Source of the DNA: Guptibacillus hwajinpoensis
GTDB taxonomy: Bacteria; Bacillota; Bacilli; Bacillales; Guptibacillaceae
DNA: 64,000 nucleotides
Assembly: GCF_005144865.1 (NCBI RefSeq)
Contig: NZ_SWFM01000006.1
Coordinates: forward strand, 124,001-188,000
Direction: 5' to 3'
The notes under the pieces: model-generated
What the model saw: only the letters and a program-made list of their open reading frames with translations
Told to the model about the DNA's origin: nothing
Database searches by the model: none
In this document: piece after piece, positions 33,367 through 42,025 of the stretch
How positions within the stretch are numbered: the stretch's first letter is position 1
How the letters are laid out: each line of letters opens with the position of its first letter
Program-made: the position numbers and the translations under genes

Positions 33367-33368
33367 AA

Positions 33369-33539
33369 TTACTTATTCTTTTTCGCTCGTTGGTTAGCTG
33401 CTTTTGCTCTTTCTGCTGCTTTTGCATCAGCAGCATCAAATTCACTTGCAAATTCTACATCTTCATTTTGCGCTGCAGGGATCGGGTTCTTTGCTTGGCG
33501 TTTTTGTTTTTCTTCTGAATAATTTGGACGTTTTGCCAT
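33369..33539 (-). CDS. YfhD-like small protein
   Basis: A 56-residue hydrophilic protein, MAKRPNYSEEKQKR to ANQRAKKNK. The acidic centre EDVEFASEFDAADAKAAERA resembles the EFSxELADxEDxEAQxRA pattern of YfhD-family spore-associated proteins, and is also distantly like gamma-type SASPs. Its location beside yfhE- and yfhF-like genes supports YfhD. The ATG has CAGGAG about 10 bases upstream. Function unknown. Confidence 0.7.
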   Translation of the reverse strand: MAKRPNYSEEKQKRQAKNPIPAAQNEDVEFASEFDAADAKAAERAKAANQRAKKNK

Positions 33540-33627
33540 CTTAATCAGCTCCTGTAAGTGAGTTTGGAGAGCATCTCTCCACTAATTAGAATGGCTAAAT
33601 GGTGTTCAAATTATTCGAGAAGATAAC

Positions 33628-33741
33628 CTATTTTTGGCCAGCACGATCAGCGCGTTTGAATTCACGACCGAATAGCACATCCTGAGTTTTTGTTAAAGTC
33701 ATTTTTGATTCTTTGTTATCTTTTCCTTTGCGTTTATCCAC
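33628..33741 (-). CDS. YfhE-like small protein
   Basis: A 37-residue protein, starting with GTG and reading DKRKGKDNKESK, then LTKTQDVLFGREFKRADRAG. The (S/K)TQ-(E/D)VL-(Y/F)xxEFKxADRA pattern is that of YfhE, a tiny Bacillus protein of unknown function. GAGGG lies 6 bases before the GTG at 33739-33741; the frame is open further upstream but without a site. It lies in the yfhD-yfhE-yfhF order of B. subtilis. Confidence 0.65.
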   Translation of the reverse strand: MDKRKGKDNKESKMTLTKTQDVLFGREFKRADRAGQK

Positions 33742-33825
33742 AATTAACCCTCTTTTCTTTAAGATGGTACTAGCATTGCCATCAAGAAAAGTTCTATGCA
33801 GGTGTTCGTATTTGTTTAAACGAAA

Positions 33826-33902
33826 GGCTCTTTTCGTATACATTGTTGCTATATGAGCGGAAATCACTAAGTGTGTTTTTTAAATAGTTATTGAAAAGAG
33901 CC
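33826..33902. repeat. Dispersed palindromic element, short copy
   Basis: GGCTCTTTTCGTATACATTG at the left and GAAAAGAGCC at the right are terminal inverted repeats. The core is reduced to GAGCGGAAATCACTAAGTGTG, which joins the two outer parts of the full core seen at 15154-15340. Confidence 0.75.
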
Positions 33903-33935
33903 AAGCGAAAAGAAAAAAGTTCCTATTATAGGAAC

Positions 33936-34490
33936 TTAAGCTTCTAGTTGAACTTCAACTGTTTCTGAGCGTTCACGCATGGTGTGGAGAAGGTAATTAT
34001 CACGTTCTATTTCATATAAGTGATAGGCTTTTTCTCCATTGTTAATTTTTTGAAAAATTTCTGGCCATTTTTCATTTGCCTTCTCTACAAAAGGAATTTT
34101 CTCAGCGGCTTTTTGGGAACGGATGTTATCCTGATTAATGCGCATGAAAATCGTTTGAATTTGTTTATCGTAGAACATCTCATTGAAAAAAGCATCTTTT
34201 GCAAGCTGGTTGTAACCCTTCCCGTGATATGGAGTACCTATCCAAGTTCCGAGAAATCCTGTTTGTTGATCAAGATCAAAAAGGTTAATCGTACCAATAG
34301 GGGTACCCCATTCATCAAGAATAGTGCGGGATATTAATTCACCTTGTTCTTCAGCTTCAATGATTTGCTTCGTTAGAAACAGATATTCTTCGTACGAGCT
34401 TGCTTTATGACGTACAAATGGGAAGACAGCTGGGTCAACCATCAAGTCAAATAGCACATGACATTCCGACAGGTCACGATGTTTAATCAT
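33936..34490 (-). CDS. GNAT family N-acetyltransferase
   Basis: A 184-residue RimJ/RimL-like acetyltransferase. It starts MIKHRDLSECHVLFDLM. It contains PIGTINLFDLD, the acyl-CoA-binding WIGTPYHGKGYNQLAKDAFF and the MRINQDNIRSQKAAEK motif typical of the family. The substrate is unknown. The ATG at 34488-34490 has AGGAGGG about 6 bases upstream; the open upstream frame belongs to the structured leader. Translation may be controlled by that leader, described separately. Confidence 0.85.
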   Translation of the reverse strand: MIKHRDLSECHVLFDLMVDPAVFPFVRHKASSYEEYLFLTKQIIEAEEQGELISRTILDEWGTPIGTINLFDLDQQTGFLGTWIGTPYHGKGYNQLAKDAFFNEMFYDKQIQTIFMRINQDNIRSQKAAEKIPFVEKANEKWPEIFQKINNGEKAYHLYEIERDNYLLHTMRERSETVEVQLEA

Positions 34491-34496
34491 GAGTTT

Positions 34497-34577
34497 CCCT
34501 CCTGTCGAGGGCAGACTTAACCCCACCCTCGAATAATAGTATGTTGAATTATTATTCGGGGTGGGAATCGAACCCAC
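34497..34577 (-). promoter_or_regulatory. Structured leader of the GNAT gene with possible SD sequestration
   Basis: On the minus strand four pairings compete. GTGGG/CCCAC (34561-34577) forms a T-arm-like hairpin. CCCACCCCGAATAATA (34550-34565) pairs with TATTATTCGAGGGTGGG (34522-34538). CGAGGG in that second arm can instead pair with CCCTCG (about 34506-34511). CCCTC (34507-34511) can pair with GAGGG (34497-34501), which contains the ribosome binding site. The pairings are seen directly; switching is inferred. Confidence 0.45.
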
Positions 34578-34621
34578 TAGGACCAGTCATTGCTGGTGGC
34601 GCACCAATTGCCTTCCCATAT
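34554..34621 (-). other. tRNA-like sequence, degenerate
   Basis: On the minus strand, ATATGGG/CCCGAAT acceptor-like arms, a GGC-loop-GCC D-arm (with AATTGGT), CCAG-CAATGA-CTGG and a canonical T-arm GTGGGTTCGATTCCCAC appear in tRNA order. The acceptor has a mismatch, the anticodon stem has 4 pairs and its loop is 6 bases without T33. It is about 68 bases long and is not a functional tRNA; it could be a pseudo-tRNA or part of the GNAT leader. Confidence 0.4.
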
Positions 34622-34706
34622 TCACTTATGAAGTTGTTAGTTCATTTTATTTTAATTACAAAAATATCATACTCAATTTCATATAAAAAAGATACTGGTT
34701 TTTTGC

Positions 34707-35828
34707 TTATTTTTTATGAATAATTTTACCATCAATCATCGTTAATATTGGGCGAGCTTCAAAATGAAATGGATGGTGAGACCACAGGACTAAATCCGCG
34801 TCTTTTCCAACTTCTATGCTTCCGATTCGATGGTCTACACCAAGGCTTTTAGCAGGGTTTAGAGTAATGCCTTCCAGTGCTTTTTCCTCACTTAATCCTT
34901 CTCTCACAGCCAGTGCTGCACATACGTTTAGGTATTGAATAGGAACGTACGGATGATCAGTTACGATCGAAACTTCAATTCCGTGATTATTTAGAATTCC
35001 GTAAGTCGCCCATGTTTTGTTCTTAAGCTCAATCTTTGAGCGTCTAGTCATGGTGGGTCCCACGGATACTTTTAGGTTCTGTCCACTAAGTTCGTCAGCG
35101 ATTAAATGTCCTTCGGTACAATGCTCAATTCTAAGGTCAAGATCAAACTCTCTGGCAAAACGAACAGCTGTTAAAATGTCATCAGCACGGTGCGCGTGAA
35201 TTCGTACTGGAATTTCACGGTTAAGCGCTGCGATAATTGGAGCGATGCGTGGATGCTCTTTACGATCGGATCGACTTGCATGATAGAAGGCTTCGCGCAG
35301 GAGTCCCATAATCCCCATTCGTGTAATGGAATCATTGTTTGAATGACTGTGCACCCGCTTTGGATTCTCTCCAAGGGCAATCTTAAGTCCAGCAGTTTCT
35401 CGTACAATCATTTTCTCTACATTCTTGCCATGTGTTTTCAATACTGTTGTCGTTCCACCAATAATGTTTGCGCTTCCAGGCATGACCTGAACAGACGTAA
35501 CGCCAAACGCAATAGCATCCCTAAATCCAACGTCGAGTGGGTTCACACCATCTATAGCACGTACATGTGGGGTAAGGGCTTCAACAGTTTCGTTCGCATC
35601 ATTTCCCGCCCATCCTGTTCCTTCGTCGTAAAGCCCGACGTGAGTGTGTGCATCAATTAAACCAGGGAGAAGATGATGCCCTTTGCCGTCTATAACGGTC
35701 ATATCGGGTTCCTCGGGAATGGAAGGAGATACTTTGTGAATAAGTCCATCTTTCACAAGCACATCAGCGGATGGAAGGACTGTGGAGGAAATGGGATAAA
35801 CTCTTGCTTGTTTAATTAATATTGTCAA
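34707..35828 (-). CDS. Amidohydrolase family protein
   Basis: A 373-residue metal-dependent amidohydrolase (imidazolonepropionase/enamidase-like branch). It has LLPGLIDAHTHVGLYDEG (HxH metal motif), later RIHAHRADDI and RIEHCTEG (metal His), SIVTDHPYVP (catalytic Asp region) and a composite C-terminal sandwich with EVGKDADLVLWSHHPF. The substrate is unknown. A TTG at 35826-35828 has AGGTGAG 5 bases upstream; a GTG three codons earlier overlaps that site. Typical members are about 370-400 residues. Confidence 0.85.
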   Translation of the reverse strand: MTILIKQARVYPISSTVLPSADVLVKDGLIHKVSPSIPEEPDMTVIDGKGHHLLPGLIDAHTHVGLYDEGTGWAGNDANETVEALTPHVRAIDGVNPLDVGFRDAIAFGVTSVQVMPGSANIIGGTTTVLKTHGKNVEKMIVRETAGLKIALGENPKRVHSHSNNDSITRMGIMGLLREAFYHASRSDRKEHPRIAPIIAALNREIPVRIHAHRADDILTAVRFAREFDLDLRIEHCTEGHLIADELSGQNLKVSVGPTMTRRSKIELKNKTWATYGILNNHGIEVSIVTDHPYVPIQYLNVCAALAVREGLSEEKALEGITLNPAKSLGVDHRIGSIEVGKDADLVLWSHHPFHFEARPILTMIDGKIIHKK

Positions 35829-35951
35829 ATTACTCACCTATCATCTGTTAGTTTTGGTTAGGGGTCTTTGCCCTCTCCAGTTAGTTAACTTATTATAGCC
35901 ATTTATTGTAATAGATGCTATCTCATTATAGGTAATTAAGAAATTAACTGA

Positions 35952-35982
35952 TAAATAAAACCTGCTGTTAAACCAGCAGGTT
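35952..35982 (-). terminator. Terminator overlapping the yfhF stop
   Basis: Arms AACCTGCTG and CAGCAGGTT form a 9-bp stem; on the minus strand TTTTATTT follows. The stem includes the last codons of yfhF. Confidence 0.8.
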
Positions 35983-36870
35983 CTCTAGTGCATCTTTTAA
36001 TTTAATATAACGGAAAGGATAGCCAAGTTCTTTTGCTTTTTGTGGAAGGACACATTGACCTTTAAGAACGATCCCACTCTTCTCGCCAAGAGCAACCTGC
36101 ATAGGTGCTTCTGGAACGGGCATCCAATGTGGTCGGTTAAGGACCTCGGCTACAGTTTTCCCAAAATCATTCATCCGCTTAGGTTCAGGTGCTGTAACAT
36201 TTAATGGTCCTTGTACAGATTCATGATCAACTGCAAAGCGAATCATACCAATAACATCATGAATATGAACCCATGAATACCACTGACGTCCATCACCAAG
36301 TTTGCCACCTATAAATAGTTTGTATGGTAGCACCATTAATGGGAGGGCTCCTTCTTCGCCAAGTACAATGCCAAAGCGTGTTAACACAGTTCGAACACCA
36401 TGGTTTTGAGCATTCATTGCTTCGTCTTCCCATTTCTTTGAAACATCCGCTAGAAAATCGTTCCCAGCTTCCGTATTATTCTCGGTGAAAGATTGATCCA
36501 ATGAGGATCCATAATAGCCAATAGCCGATGCATTAACAAGAACACGTGGTTTTTTTTCAAGCTTTTGGATGATAGATATTATTTCTCTGGTTGATGTAAT
36601 TCGACTATCGAGAATTCGTTTTTTTCGCTCTTCTGTCCATCTTCCACTGTTAATTGATTCACCAGCCAGGTTAACGATAGCATGAATGTTAGAAAGCTCT
36701 TTTTCTGGCTCTGCATCATCCTGAAGCCACTTTACATACGTAACACCTTTTTTGACAGGCTGATTGTCTGGGTTACGTGTCAGAATATAAACCGAATGGC
36801 CATCGTTTACAAATGATTCTGTAAGAGCGCTTCCGACAAAGCCAGTTCCCCCGGTAATCGCAATGTTCAT
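35968..36870 (-). CDS. yfhF: TIGR01777 family NAD-dependent epimerase-like protein YfhF
   Basis: A 300-residue extended SDR (SDR39U1, TIGR01777). It starts with MNIAITGGTGFVGSALTESF (Rossmann GxxGxxG), has IVNLAGESINSGRWTEERK, the SAIGYYGSS catalytic Tyr region and a C-terminal DUF1731-type part ending LGYPFRYIKLKDALENLL. The substrate is unknown. It is transcribed away from recX, as in B. subtilis. The ATG has AGGAGGA. Confidence 0.9.
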   Translation of the reverse strand: MNIAITGGTGFVGSALTESFVNDGHSVYILTRNPDNQPVKKGVTYVKWLQDDAEPEKELSNIHAIVNLAGESINSGRWTEERKKRILDSRITSTREIISIIQKLEKKPRVLVNASAIGYYGSSLDQSFTENNTEAGNDFLADVSKKWEDEAMNAQNHGVRTVLTRFGIVLGEEGALPLMVLPYKLFIGGKLGDGRQWYSWVHIHDVIGMIRFAVDHESVQGPLNVTAPEPKRMNDFGKTVAEVLNRPHWMPVPEAPMQVALGEKSGIVLKGQCVLPQKAKELGYPFRYIKLKDALENLLV

Positions 36871-37005
36871 TTGATCTTCCTCCTAAGCTTACGCGATATA
36901 CTTTTAATACTACTTCTTTACCCATAAAGAGAATCCTTTAATCAGTAGGTTAAATTTTCGTTTCATGGTTCTCAAAGTGCTACAATATGACATGAGGTGA
37001 GTGCA

Positions 37006-37815
37006 TTGGTCAAGGTTACGCGTATAACGACACAAAAGAATAATAATGAGCGTTTTTCAATTTTTATTGATAAAGGTTCTGGTGAAGAGTTTGGGTTCGG
37101 CGTTGATCTAGATGTTCTTATAAGCTTTGGTCTTCGAAAAGGCGTGGAGCTTGATGACGAAATGCTTGAAAATATCCACTTTGAAGATCAAGTGAAGAAA
37201 GGTATGAACTTCGCTCTTAATTACCTGTCTTACCGCATGCGCTCTGAAAAAGAGGTGAAGGATTACCTTCTCAAAAAAGAGGTGCCTGAAGAAGCATTTC
37301 CATCGATTTTCGAGAAACTAGAGCGCTATGGATATGTAGATGACCTTGAATTTGCCAAAGCTTTTGTTCGAACTAAAATTAATGCTGGCGGCAAGGGTCC
37401 ATTTGTGATTAAACAGGAGCTCAAACAAAAGGGAGTAAACAAAGACATGACAGAAAAAGCACTTGAAGAATACTCATATGAAAAACAAGTAGAGCTTGCC
37501 CAAAATGTAGCAGAAAAAAAGGCCAATAAGCTTAAAAAAGCTTCTTCAACTGAGCTCAGACAAAAAGTTAATCAAGAGTTAAGAGCAAAAGGGTTTGACC
37601 GAGATATTATTCAAGAAGTAATGGATAATATCGAATTAGAAAAGGGTGACGATGAAGAATGGGAGGCGCTGGTGCTTCAAGCACAAAAAGCTGAGCGACG
37701 TTATAGTAAGTTAGATCGTCGAGAGTTTGATCACAAAATGAAGCAATTTCTTTATCGTAAAGGCTTTCCTTTCCCACTCATCAATCGATACTTAGAAGAA
37801 TTTATCGATCAATAA
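37006..37815 (+). CDS. recX: Recombination regulator RecX
   Basis: A 269-residue RecX protein, a modulator of RecA filaments. The repeated three-helix motifs are visible: NYLSYRMRSEKEVKDYL, YGYVDDLEFAKAFVRTK, GPFVIKQELKQKGV and the last RKGFPFPLINRYLEE. Length agrees with the long Bacillus RecX (about 264). TTG at 37006 follows GAGGTGA by 5 bases; a GTG at 36997 lies within that site. The 3' end overlaps the converging SDR gene by 14 bases. Confidence 0.9.
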   Translation: MVKVTRITTQKNNNERFSIFIDKGSGEEFGFGVDLDVLISFGLRKGVELDDEMLENIHFEDQVKKGMNFALNYLSYRMRSEKEVKDYLLKKEVPEEAFPSIFEKLERYGYVDDLEFAKAFVRTKINAGGKGPFVIKQELKQKGVNKDMTEKALEEYSYEKQVELAQNVAEKKANKLKKASSTELRQKVNQELRAKGFDRDIIQEVMDNIELEKGDDEEWEALVLQAQKAERRYSKLDRREFDHKMKQFLYRKGFPFPLINRYLEEFIDQ

Positions 37816-38467
37816 AAATTTCTTTCTGTCCTTCATCAAGTTGAATAATTTGTTTCGCTTTCTCTGAGGGTGATTTTAATCTGGACGTATCTTTCACATG
37901 GTCTGTGTCCGACCAGAAAGGAGTGTCCATTCCTCCCATATAAACAGCTGTTGCACTTGCATTCGTGTCTTCCAATTCTTTCCAAAGGCTTTCTGTAAAG
38001 CCACGTACCGCGTATTTAGAAGCAACATAAACCGATTCGTGATTTTTCCCCTTCAATCCTGCTGTGGAGATGATATTCATTACTCTTCCTCCACCTTTTT
38101 TCAGGGTTTTGAGTAGAGCTTGAGTTAAAAAAATCGTTCCCTTAACATTTGTATCAAGAACATGATGGATATCTTCAATCGGAATTTCTTCTAAAGCCCC
38201 AAACGCACCTACACCAGCATTATTTACAAGTAAATCAACAACTGTTTCATTCTTTTCCAATGCTTCCATAAGCTCAGCAACTTGCTTTGAATCAGAAATA
38301 TCACAGGTATATATGGAGCTCGAACCGTTCTTGATAGAACGTTGAACACCTTCTAGCTTTTGCTTTGTTCTACCAACTAACACGATATGATTATCTTCAT
38401 TTCCCCACTGCTTTGCTAATTCAGCACCAAGTCCTGAACCAGCACCAGTGATTAGTATTGTTTTCAT
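37802..38467 (-). CDS. SDR family NAD(P)-dependent oxidoreductase
   Basis: A 221-residue classical short-chain dehydrogenase. It has TGAGSGLGAELAKQ (cofactor loop), NNAGVGAFGALEE, MNIISTAGLKG (catalytic Ser) and YVASKYAVRGFTESL (YxxxK). The C-terminus is short for a classical SDR, as in the YwfD/FabG-like small forms. The substrate is unknown. The ATG has AGGAGGA. It converges on and overlaps recX by 14 bases, with no terminator between them. Confidence 0.87.
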   Translation of the reverse strand: MKTILITGAGSGLGAELAKQWGNEDNHIVLVGRTKQKLEGVQRSIKNGSSSIYTCDISDSKQVAELMEALEKNETVVDLLVNNAGVGAFGALEEIPIEDIHHVLDTNVKGTIFLTQALLKTLKKGGGRVMNIISTAGLKGKNHESVYVASKYAVRGFTESLWKELEDTNASATAVYMGGMDTPFWSDTDHVKDTSRLKSPSEKAKQIIQLDEGQKEIFIDR

Positions 38468-38569
38468 AATGAATTCCTCCTCCTATGTAAGCGTAGCATA
38501 TTTTTGTCATGTGTTAGAAAATGAACTATACTTGTGGGAACAGTGCATCATGAGTAATGGAGGGCAGAA

Positions 38570-38890
38570 ATGGAGAAACGTTTTAGTGAAATGAGTGAAC
38601 AAGAGTTGCGAAGTGAAATTGCTTTGCTAAGTGAAAAAGCACGCAGAGCTGAACAAATGGGAATGGTGAATGAATTCTCTGTCCATGAGCGAAGAATTGC
38701 GCTTGCTAAGTCTTATTTGTTAGATCCTGAAGATTTTACTTCAGGAGAACAATATGAAATAGATGGTGACCCTGGTTCAACATTTACGATTGATTATATG
38801 AACGGTACGTTTGCATGGGGTTACCGTAAGGGGAATAGTGAGATTGAGGCTTTCCCAATTGCAATGCTTATTAAGAAAGAGCAGCTGTAA
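38570..38890 (+). CDS. yfhH: YfhH family protein
   Basis: A 106-residue protein matching YfhH (DUF1811). An N-terminal helical hairpin (SEMSEQELRSEIALLSEKAR, MVNEFSVHERRIALAKSYLL) is followed by a small beta domain, GEQYEIDGDPGSTFTIDYMN and FAWGYRKG. It sits in the B. subtilis order recX-yfhH. Function is unknown. The ATG has GGAGGG. Confidence 0.88.
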   Translation: MEKRFSEMSEQELRSEIALLSEKARRAEQMGMVNEFSVHERRIALAKSYLLDPEDFTSGEQYEIDGDPGSTFTIDYMNGTFAWGYRKGNSEIEAFPIAMLIKKEQL

Positions 38891-38915
38891 CGCTGCTCTC
38901 TAATTAGTTCATTGG

Positions 38916-39080
38916 TTACGACCGTTTTCTGGTTTGTACTTGAAGAACGATATCGTTATATGCCTGTTGGGTTTCCCCGTTCACTTGATGATGAGCGTGT
39001 TTTGGATTTGCACGAGGAGATTGAAATGGATCCTCATAATTCGAATGAATCCGATTTCGATTTCGATTTCTTTTACCCAT
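38916..39080 (-). CDS. YpzG family protein
   Basis: A 54-residue hydrophilic protein: MGKRNRNRNR, DPFQSPRANPKHAHHQVNGE, and a QTRKRS C-terminus. The SPRANPKHAxHQVNGET core is the YpzG family signature in Bacillus. Function is unknown, probably sporulation-linked given its sspK neighbour 23 bases upstream on the same strand. The ATG has GGAGG at 7-8 bases. Confidence 0.8.
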   Translation of the reverse strand: MGKRNRNRNRIHSNYEDPFQSPRANPKHAHHQVNGETQQAYNDIVLQVQTRKRS

Positions 39081-39103
39081 AGATAGCGCCTCCTATATGA
39101 GAG

Positions 39104-39262
39104 TTATCCCTGTCGATTACCGGTACGGTTTGAAGCATTCATTCGTTCTTGTGGATGAGTGTTCGTAGTTCCGTCAGCACGTTTTGATGCAAATTCTTCT
39201 TTAGCACGTGGTTCACCTGAGAATTTAGCGTCTGGAAATCCGGTTTTTTTATTTCTCATCAT
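39104..39262 (-). CDS. sspK: Small acid-soluble spore protein K
   Basis: A 52-residue SspK (DUF/SASP-K family): [19 protein letters not shown], then [20 protein letters not shown]. The GEPRAKxxxASKRADGxxxxHPQERM core is diagnostic. These minor spore proteins accumulate late in the forespore under sigma-G in B. subtilis. Two adjacent ATGs (39262 or 39259) are possible; AAAGGGG lies 6 bases before the first. The DNA on the plus strand is otherwise non-coding. Confidence 0.88.
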   Translation of the reverse strand: MMRNKKTGFPDAKFSGEPRAKEEFASKRADGTTNTHPQERMNASNRTGNRQG

Positions 39263-39397
39263 GATGCGCCCCTTTCGATAATCTTCACCTTAACAGGCAC
39301 AGATTTAGTATGCGTAGCGTTAAGGAAGTTATGTGATAGAGGCGTGTCTTTTCTCTACGGAAAGCAATGGAAGAACAACATGAAAGGAGAATGCCTG

Positions 39398-39667
39398 ATG
39401 GAAGATTTATTTCAAAGGCTTGCTCATAACCTTCTTGAAAAAAATGATCATCTCTCATACGGTCAAGCAAGAACAATGGTTGAACTACTATGGGAAGATT
39501 TTGAATCATCCAGAGCAAAAGCTGGAAGAGAATACAAAGGTAGCGATGTTACAGAGAAAATCGTAAAGCAATGGATCGATTATTATGGTCCAGTACTACA
39601 TGACTTTATGATGAATAATCCAAAATACAAGGACTATTTTGGTGATGATCGAAGTATCAAACATTAA
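39398..39667 (+). CDS. yfhJ: YfhJ family protein (WVELL)
   Basis: An 89-residue protein with HLSYGQARTMVELLWEDFES, YKGSDVTEKIVKQWIDYYG and NPKYKDYF, matching the YfhJ (WVELL) family of Bacillus. It is a small cytosolic protein of unknown role in the yfhH-yfhP interval. The ATG at 39398 has AAAGGAGA upstream; the longer in-frame extension starting at 39344 lies before that site. Confidence 0.85.
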   Translation: MEDLFQRLAHNLLEKNDHLSYGQARTMVELLWEDFESSRAKAGREYKGSDVTEKIVKQWIDYYGPVLHDFMMNNPKYKDYFGDDRSIKH

Positions 39668-39670
39668 TAC

Positions 39671-39702
39671 CAAAACCGGCTGGACGCATTGTCCAGCCGG
39701 TT
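39671..39702. terminator. Bidirectional terminator
   Basis: AAAACCGGCTGGAC and GTCCAGCCGGTTT arms form a strong stem between the convergent yfhJ and yfhP. Confidence 0.88.
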
Positions 39703-39708
39703 TCTCAT

Positions 39709-40689
39709 TTAGTCGAGGGCTATATCTAGTTTCTTCCTTAGTGTATCCTCACTGTAAACCCATCCAGTATAAGAACTGGTGATCTCGAGTTGATCTTCCA
39801 TTTGAACGACGGCAACGAAAGGATAGTGCCCTTTGTTACGATAGCGAAGATCAATAAAGCGCACTTCGTATCCAGCTTCTTTCTCTTCAATTTCCCATCG
39901 ATAAACTGGAGAAAATGAAAGAAAAGCACTTAAGTTGGGATCTTCTTTGGCTGATTCAAGTACAGGTGTTTTTGGAACAGGAACTCGTTCAAATTCATCT
40001 TGAACAGTAATCGTTGTCCCATCAGCACGTGCTACATAAAAGTTTGATTCTGATTTAACAGCAATATGCCACCTGCTCCAACTAATAGTAGGAGATACAA
40101 TAATCTCTATTGCAGCTGGAATTCGCTCTTTAACGGCATTGATCACTTTTCTTTGTTCGTAAATCCTCCAGAAGTAATAGAAGATGATAACGCCGTATAT
40201 GGTGAGGAAGGTATACCCAGGATTTGTCCCTGTGTACCAAAGAATCAGGCCACCAATATGAAGAAGAAAGATAAATGGATCAAAAATATTTATAACTCCC
40301 AGTGCTACCCACCTATTCGAGAAAGGTCTAATCGCTTGCGTGCCATATGCATTGAAAATATCCACAAATACATGAATGAACACAGCAAGAAATGTCCACA
40401 GCCATAGATGAAGCCAATTTGTCTCAGGGTAGAAAAGCATAATCCCGCTACTAATGATGATCGGCCATGTAAGGACAGCAGGAATTGAATGCGTAATTCC
40501 TCTATGGTGACGAATATAGACAGCATTATTTTTCAATTTAAGAACAGTATCGAAGTCCGGGGCCTGCGATCCAATCAGCGCTCCAATTAGAACGCTTTGA
40601 GCGGTAATTGGGTCCTGAGCGATAGCTGGATCCAACGTTGCTAGAGCTCCAATCCCCAGTCCCATGACCACATGTGTCCCAGTATCCAT
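39709..40689 (-). CDS. yfhP: Membrane-bound metal-dependent hydrolase YfhP
   Basis: A 326-residue YdjM/DUF457-type membrane hydrolase. It has MDTGTHVVMGLGIGALATLD, IGSQAPDFDTVLK, YIRHHRGITHSIPAVL (metal-binding His residues) and FVDIFNAYGTQAIRPFSNRW, then several hydrophobic segments and a soluble C-terminal domain (about 205-326). YfhP in B. subtilis is reported as a negative regulator of yfhQ/sspE-region genes. The ATG has AGGAGGA. It diverges from mutY. Confidence 0.87.
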   Translation of the reverse strand: MDTGTHVVMGLGIGALATLDPAIAQDPITAQSVLIGALIGSQAPDFDTVLKLKNNAVYIRHHRGITHSIPAVLTWPIIISSGIMLFYPETNWLHLWLWTFLAVFIHVFVDIFNAYGTQAIRPFSNRWVALGVINIFDPFIFLLHIGGLILWYTGTNPGYTFLTIYGVIIFYYFWRIYEQRKVINAVKERIPAAIEIIVSPTISWSRWHIAVKSESNFYVARADGTTITVQDEFERVPVPKTPVLESAKEDPNLSAFLSFSPVYRWEIEEKEAGYEVRFIDLRYRNKGHYPFVAVVQMEDQLEITSSYTGWVYSEDTLRKKLDIALD

Positions 40690-40924
40690 AGGGTAAGAAT
40701 CCTCCTTATGAAACGTTTAAATCAATTTGTAACGTGTGTATGAGAAAATTTAAATGTCTACTCTACTTAGTTATACCCAAATATTCGAGATGTGAAAAGT
40801 TAAAAGGTGATTGTAAAGGATTGATACGTTATTATATGTGTTAGATGAAAGTTGAGGAAGGTTATTAGAAGATTTAGATGATTGTTAACATTAACCTTAC
40901 TATATCATATCGGAGAGTTGATTA

Positions 40925-42025
40925 ATGAATGAGAAAGTGACAGAGCTTCTACATTTATTCGATGAGAAGCAATTCCAGTACGATTTAATTTCCTGGTATA
41001 AAAACGAACAAAGGGACCTGCCATGGCGTGAGAATCAGGACCCCTATCGAATATGGGTATCTGAAATTATGCTTCAACAAACAAGAGTTGATACGGTTAT
41101 TCCATACTTTGAACGGTTTATCTCGAAGTTCCCCTCAATCGAGGCATTAGCAAATGCTGAAGAATCGGATGTCTTAAAAGCATGGGAAGGCCTAGGATAT
41201 TATTCAAGAGCGAGAAATCTGCAAAGTGCGGTTCAAGAGGTAGCAGAAACGTATAACGGGGTTGTACCAAATAACCCAAAGGAAATTGCAACACTAAAGG
41301 GTGTCGGACCATATACAGCTGGGGCTATTCTAAGTATTGCGTATAATATACCTGAACCAGCAGTAGATGGGAATGTGATGAGAGTTCTTTCAAGAATTAT
41401 AGGGATATGGGAAGACATTGCCAAACCTTCAAGTAGAAAAACATTTGAGGAAGTGACAAGGCGTTTAATTTCAGAAGAAGATCCATCCTCATTCAATCAG
41501 GGTATGATGGAACTAGGTGCAATCATTTGTACACCAAAATCTCCTTCATGTCTTCTTTGTCCAGTTCAGGACCACTGCCGCGCATTTAAAGAAGGTTCAC
41601 AAGAAGAATTGCCTATTAAATCAAAGAAAAAGGCACCGAGACCCGTGCCGATTGCGGTAGTCGCCCTAAAAGACCAAAACGGAAAGTATTTAATTAGGAA
41701 ACGTCCAGAAAATGGTCTTCTAGCGAGTCTGTGGGAGTTTCCGAATGTAGAATTAACTGAAGGTGGCTTAAAAGAAGAGCAGCTAAAGAAACATATTAAA
41801 GAGGAATATAACTGTGATGTTGCCATTGGGGATGAAATTGCAGCTTTTAACCATATTTTTAGCCACCTTAAGTGGCAATTAACCGTTTATGTAGGTACCA
41901 TCAAAGGAACAGTAAGTAGTGAAGATAATGTTCAGTTAGTTGATATAAGCGAATTACAGAAATTCGCTTTTCCAGTGGCGCATCAAAAAATTGTTGCAAT
42001 TATGGAGGGTAACGAAGAGAAATGA
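40925..42025 (+). CDS. mutY: Adenine DNA glycosylase MutY
   Basis: A 366-residue MutY, which removes A mispaired with 8-oxoG. The HhH-GPD domain has [15 protein letters not shown] with catalytic Glu/Gln context, [14 protein letters not shown] and [12 protein letters not shown] (catalytic Asp). The 4Fe-4S cluster cysteines are [17 protein letters not shown]. The C-terminal NUDIX-like 8-oxoG recognition domain runs from about 230. The ATG follows GGAGAG. The stop overlaps the next ATG by 4 bases. Confidence 0.94.
   Translation: MNEKVTELLHLFDEKQFQYDLISWYKNEQRDLPWRENQDPYRIWVSEIMLQQTRVDTVIPYFERFISKFPSIEALANAEESDVLKAWEGLGYYSRARNLQSAVQEVAETYNGVVPNNPKEIATLKGVGPYTAGAILSIAYNIPEPAVDGNVMRVLSRIIGIWEDIAKPSSRKTFEEVTRRLISEEDPSSFNQGMMELGAIICTPKSPSCLLCPVQDHCRAFKEGSQEELPIKSKKKAPRPVPIAVVALKDQNGKYLIRKRPENGLLASLWEFPNVELTEGGLKEEQLKKHIKEEYNCDVAIGDEIAAFNHIFSHLKWQLTVYVGTIKGTVSSEDNVQLVDISELQKFAFPVAHQKIVAIMEGNEEK

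Noticed and set aside
34497..34577. T-box riboswitch
   Set aside because: No T-box GGGTGG-ACCGCG-type consensus, specifier loop or terminator/antiterminator is present; only the alternative stems are reported.
34554..34621. Functional tRNA gene
   Set aside because: The anticodon loop has 6 bases without T33, the anticodon stem has 4 pairs and the acceptor has a mismatch, so a working tRNA is unlikely.
34541..34723. 60-codon plus-strand frame containing GWESNPLGPV
   Set aside because: This is an antisense reading of the tRNA-like sequence and its T-arm, a common false gene; no ribosome site.
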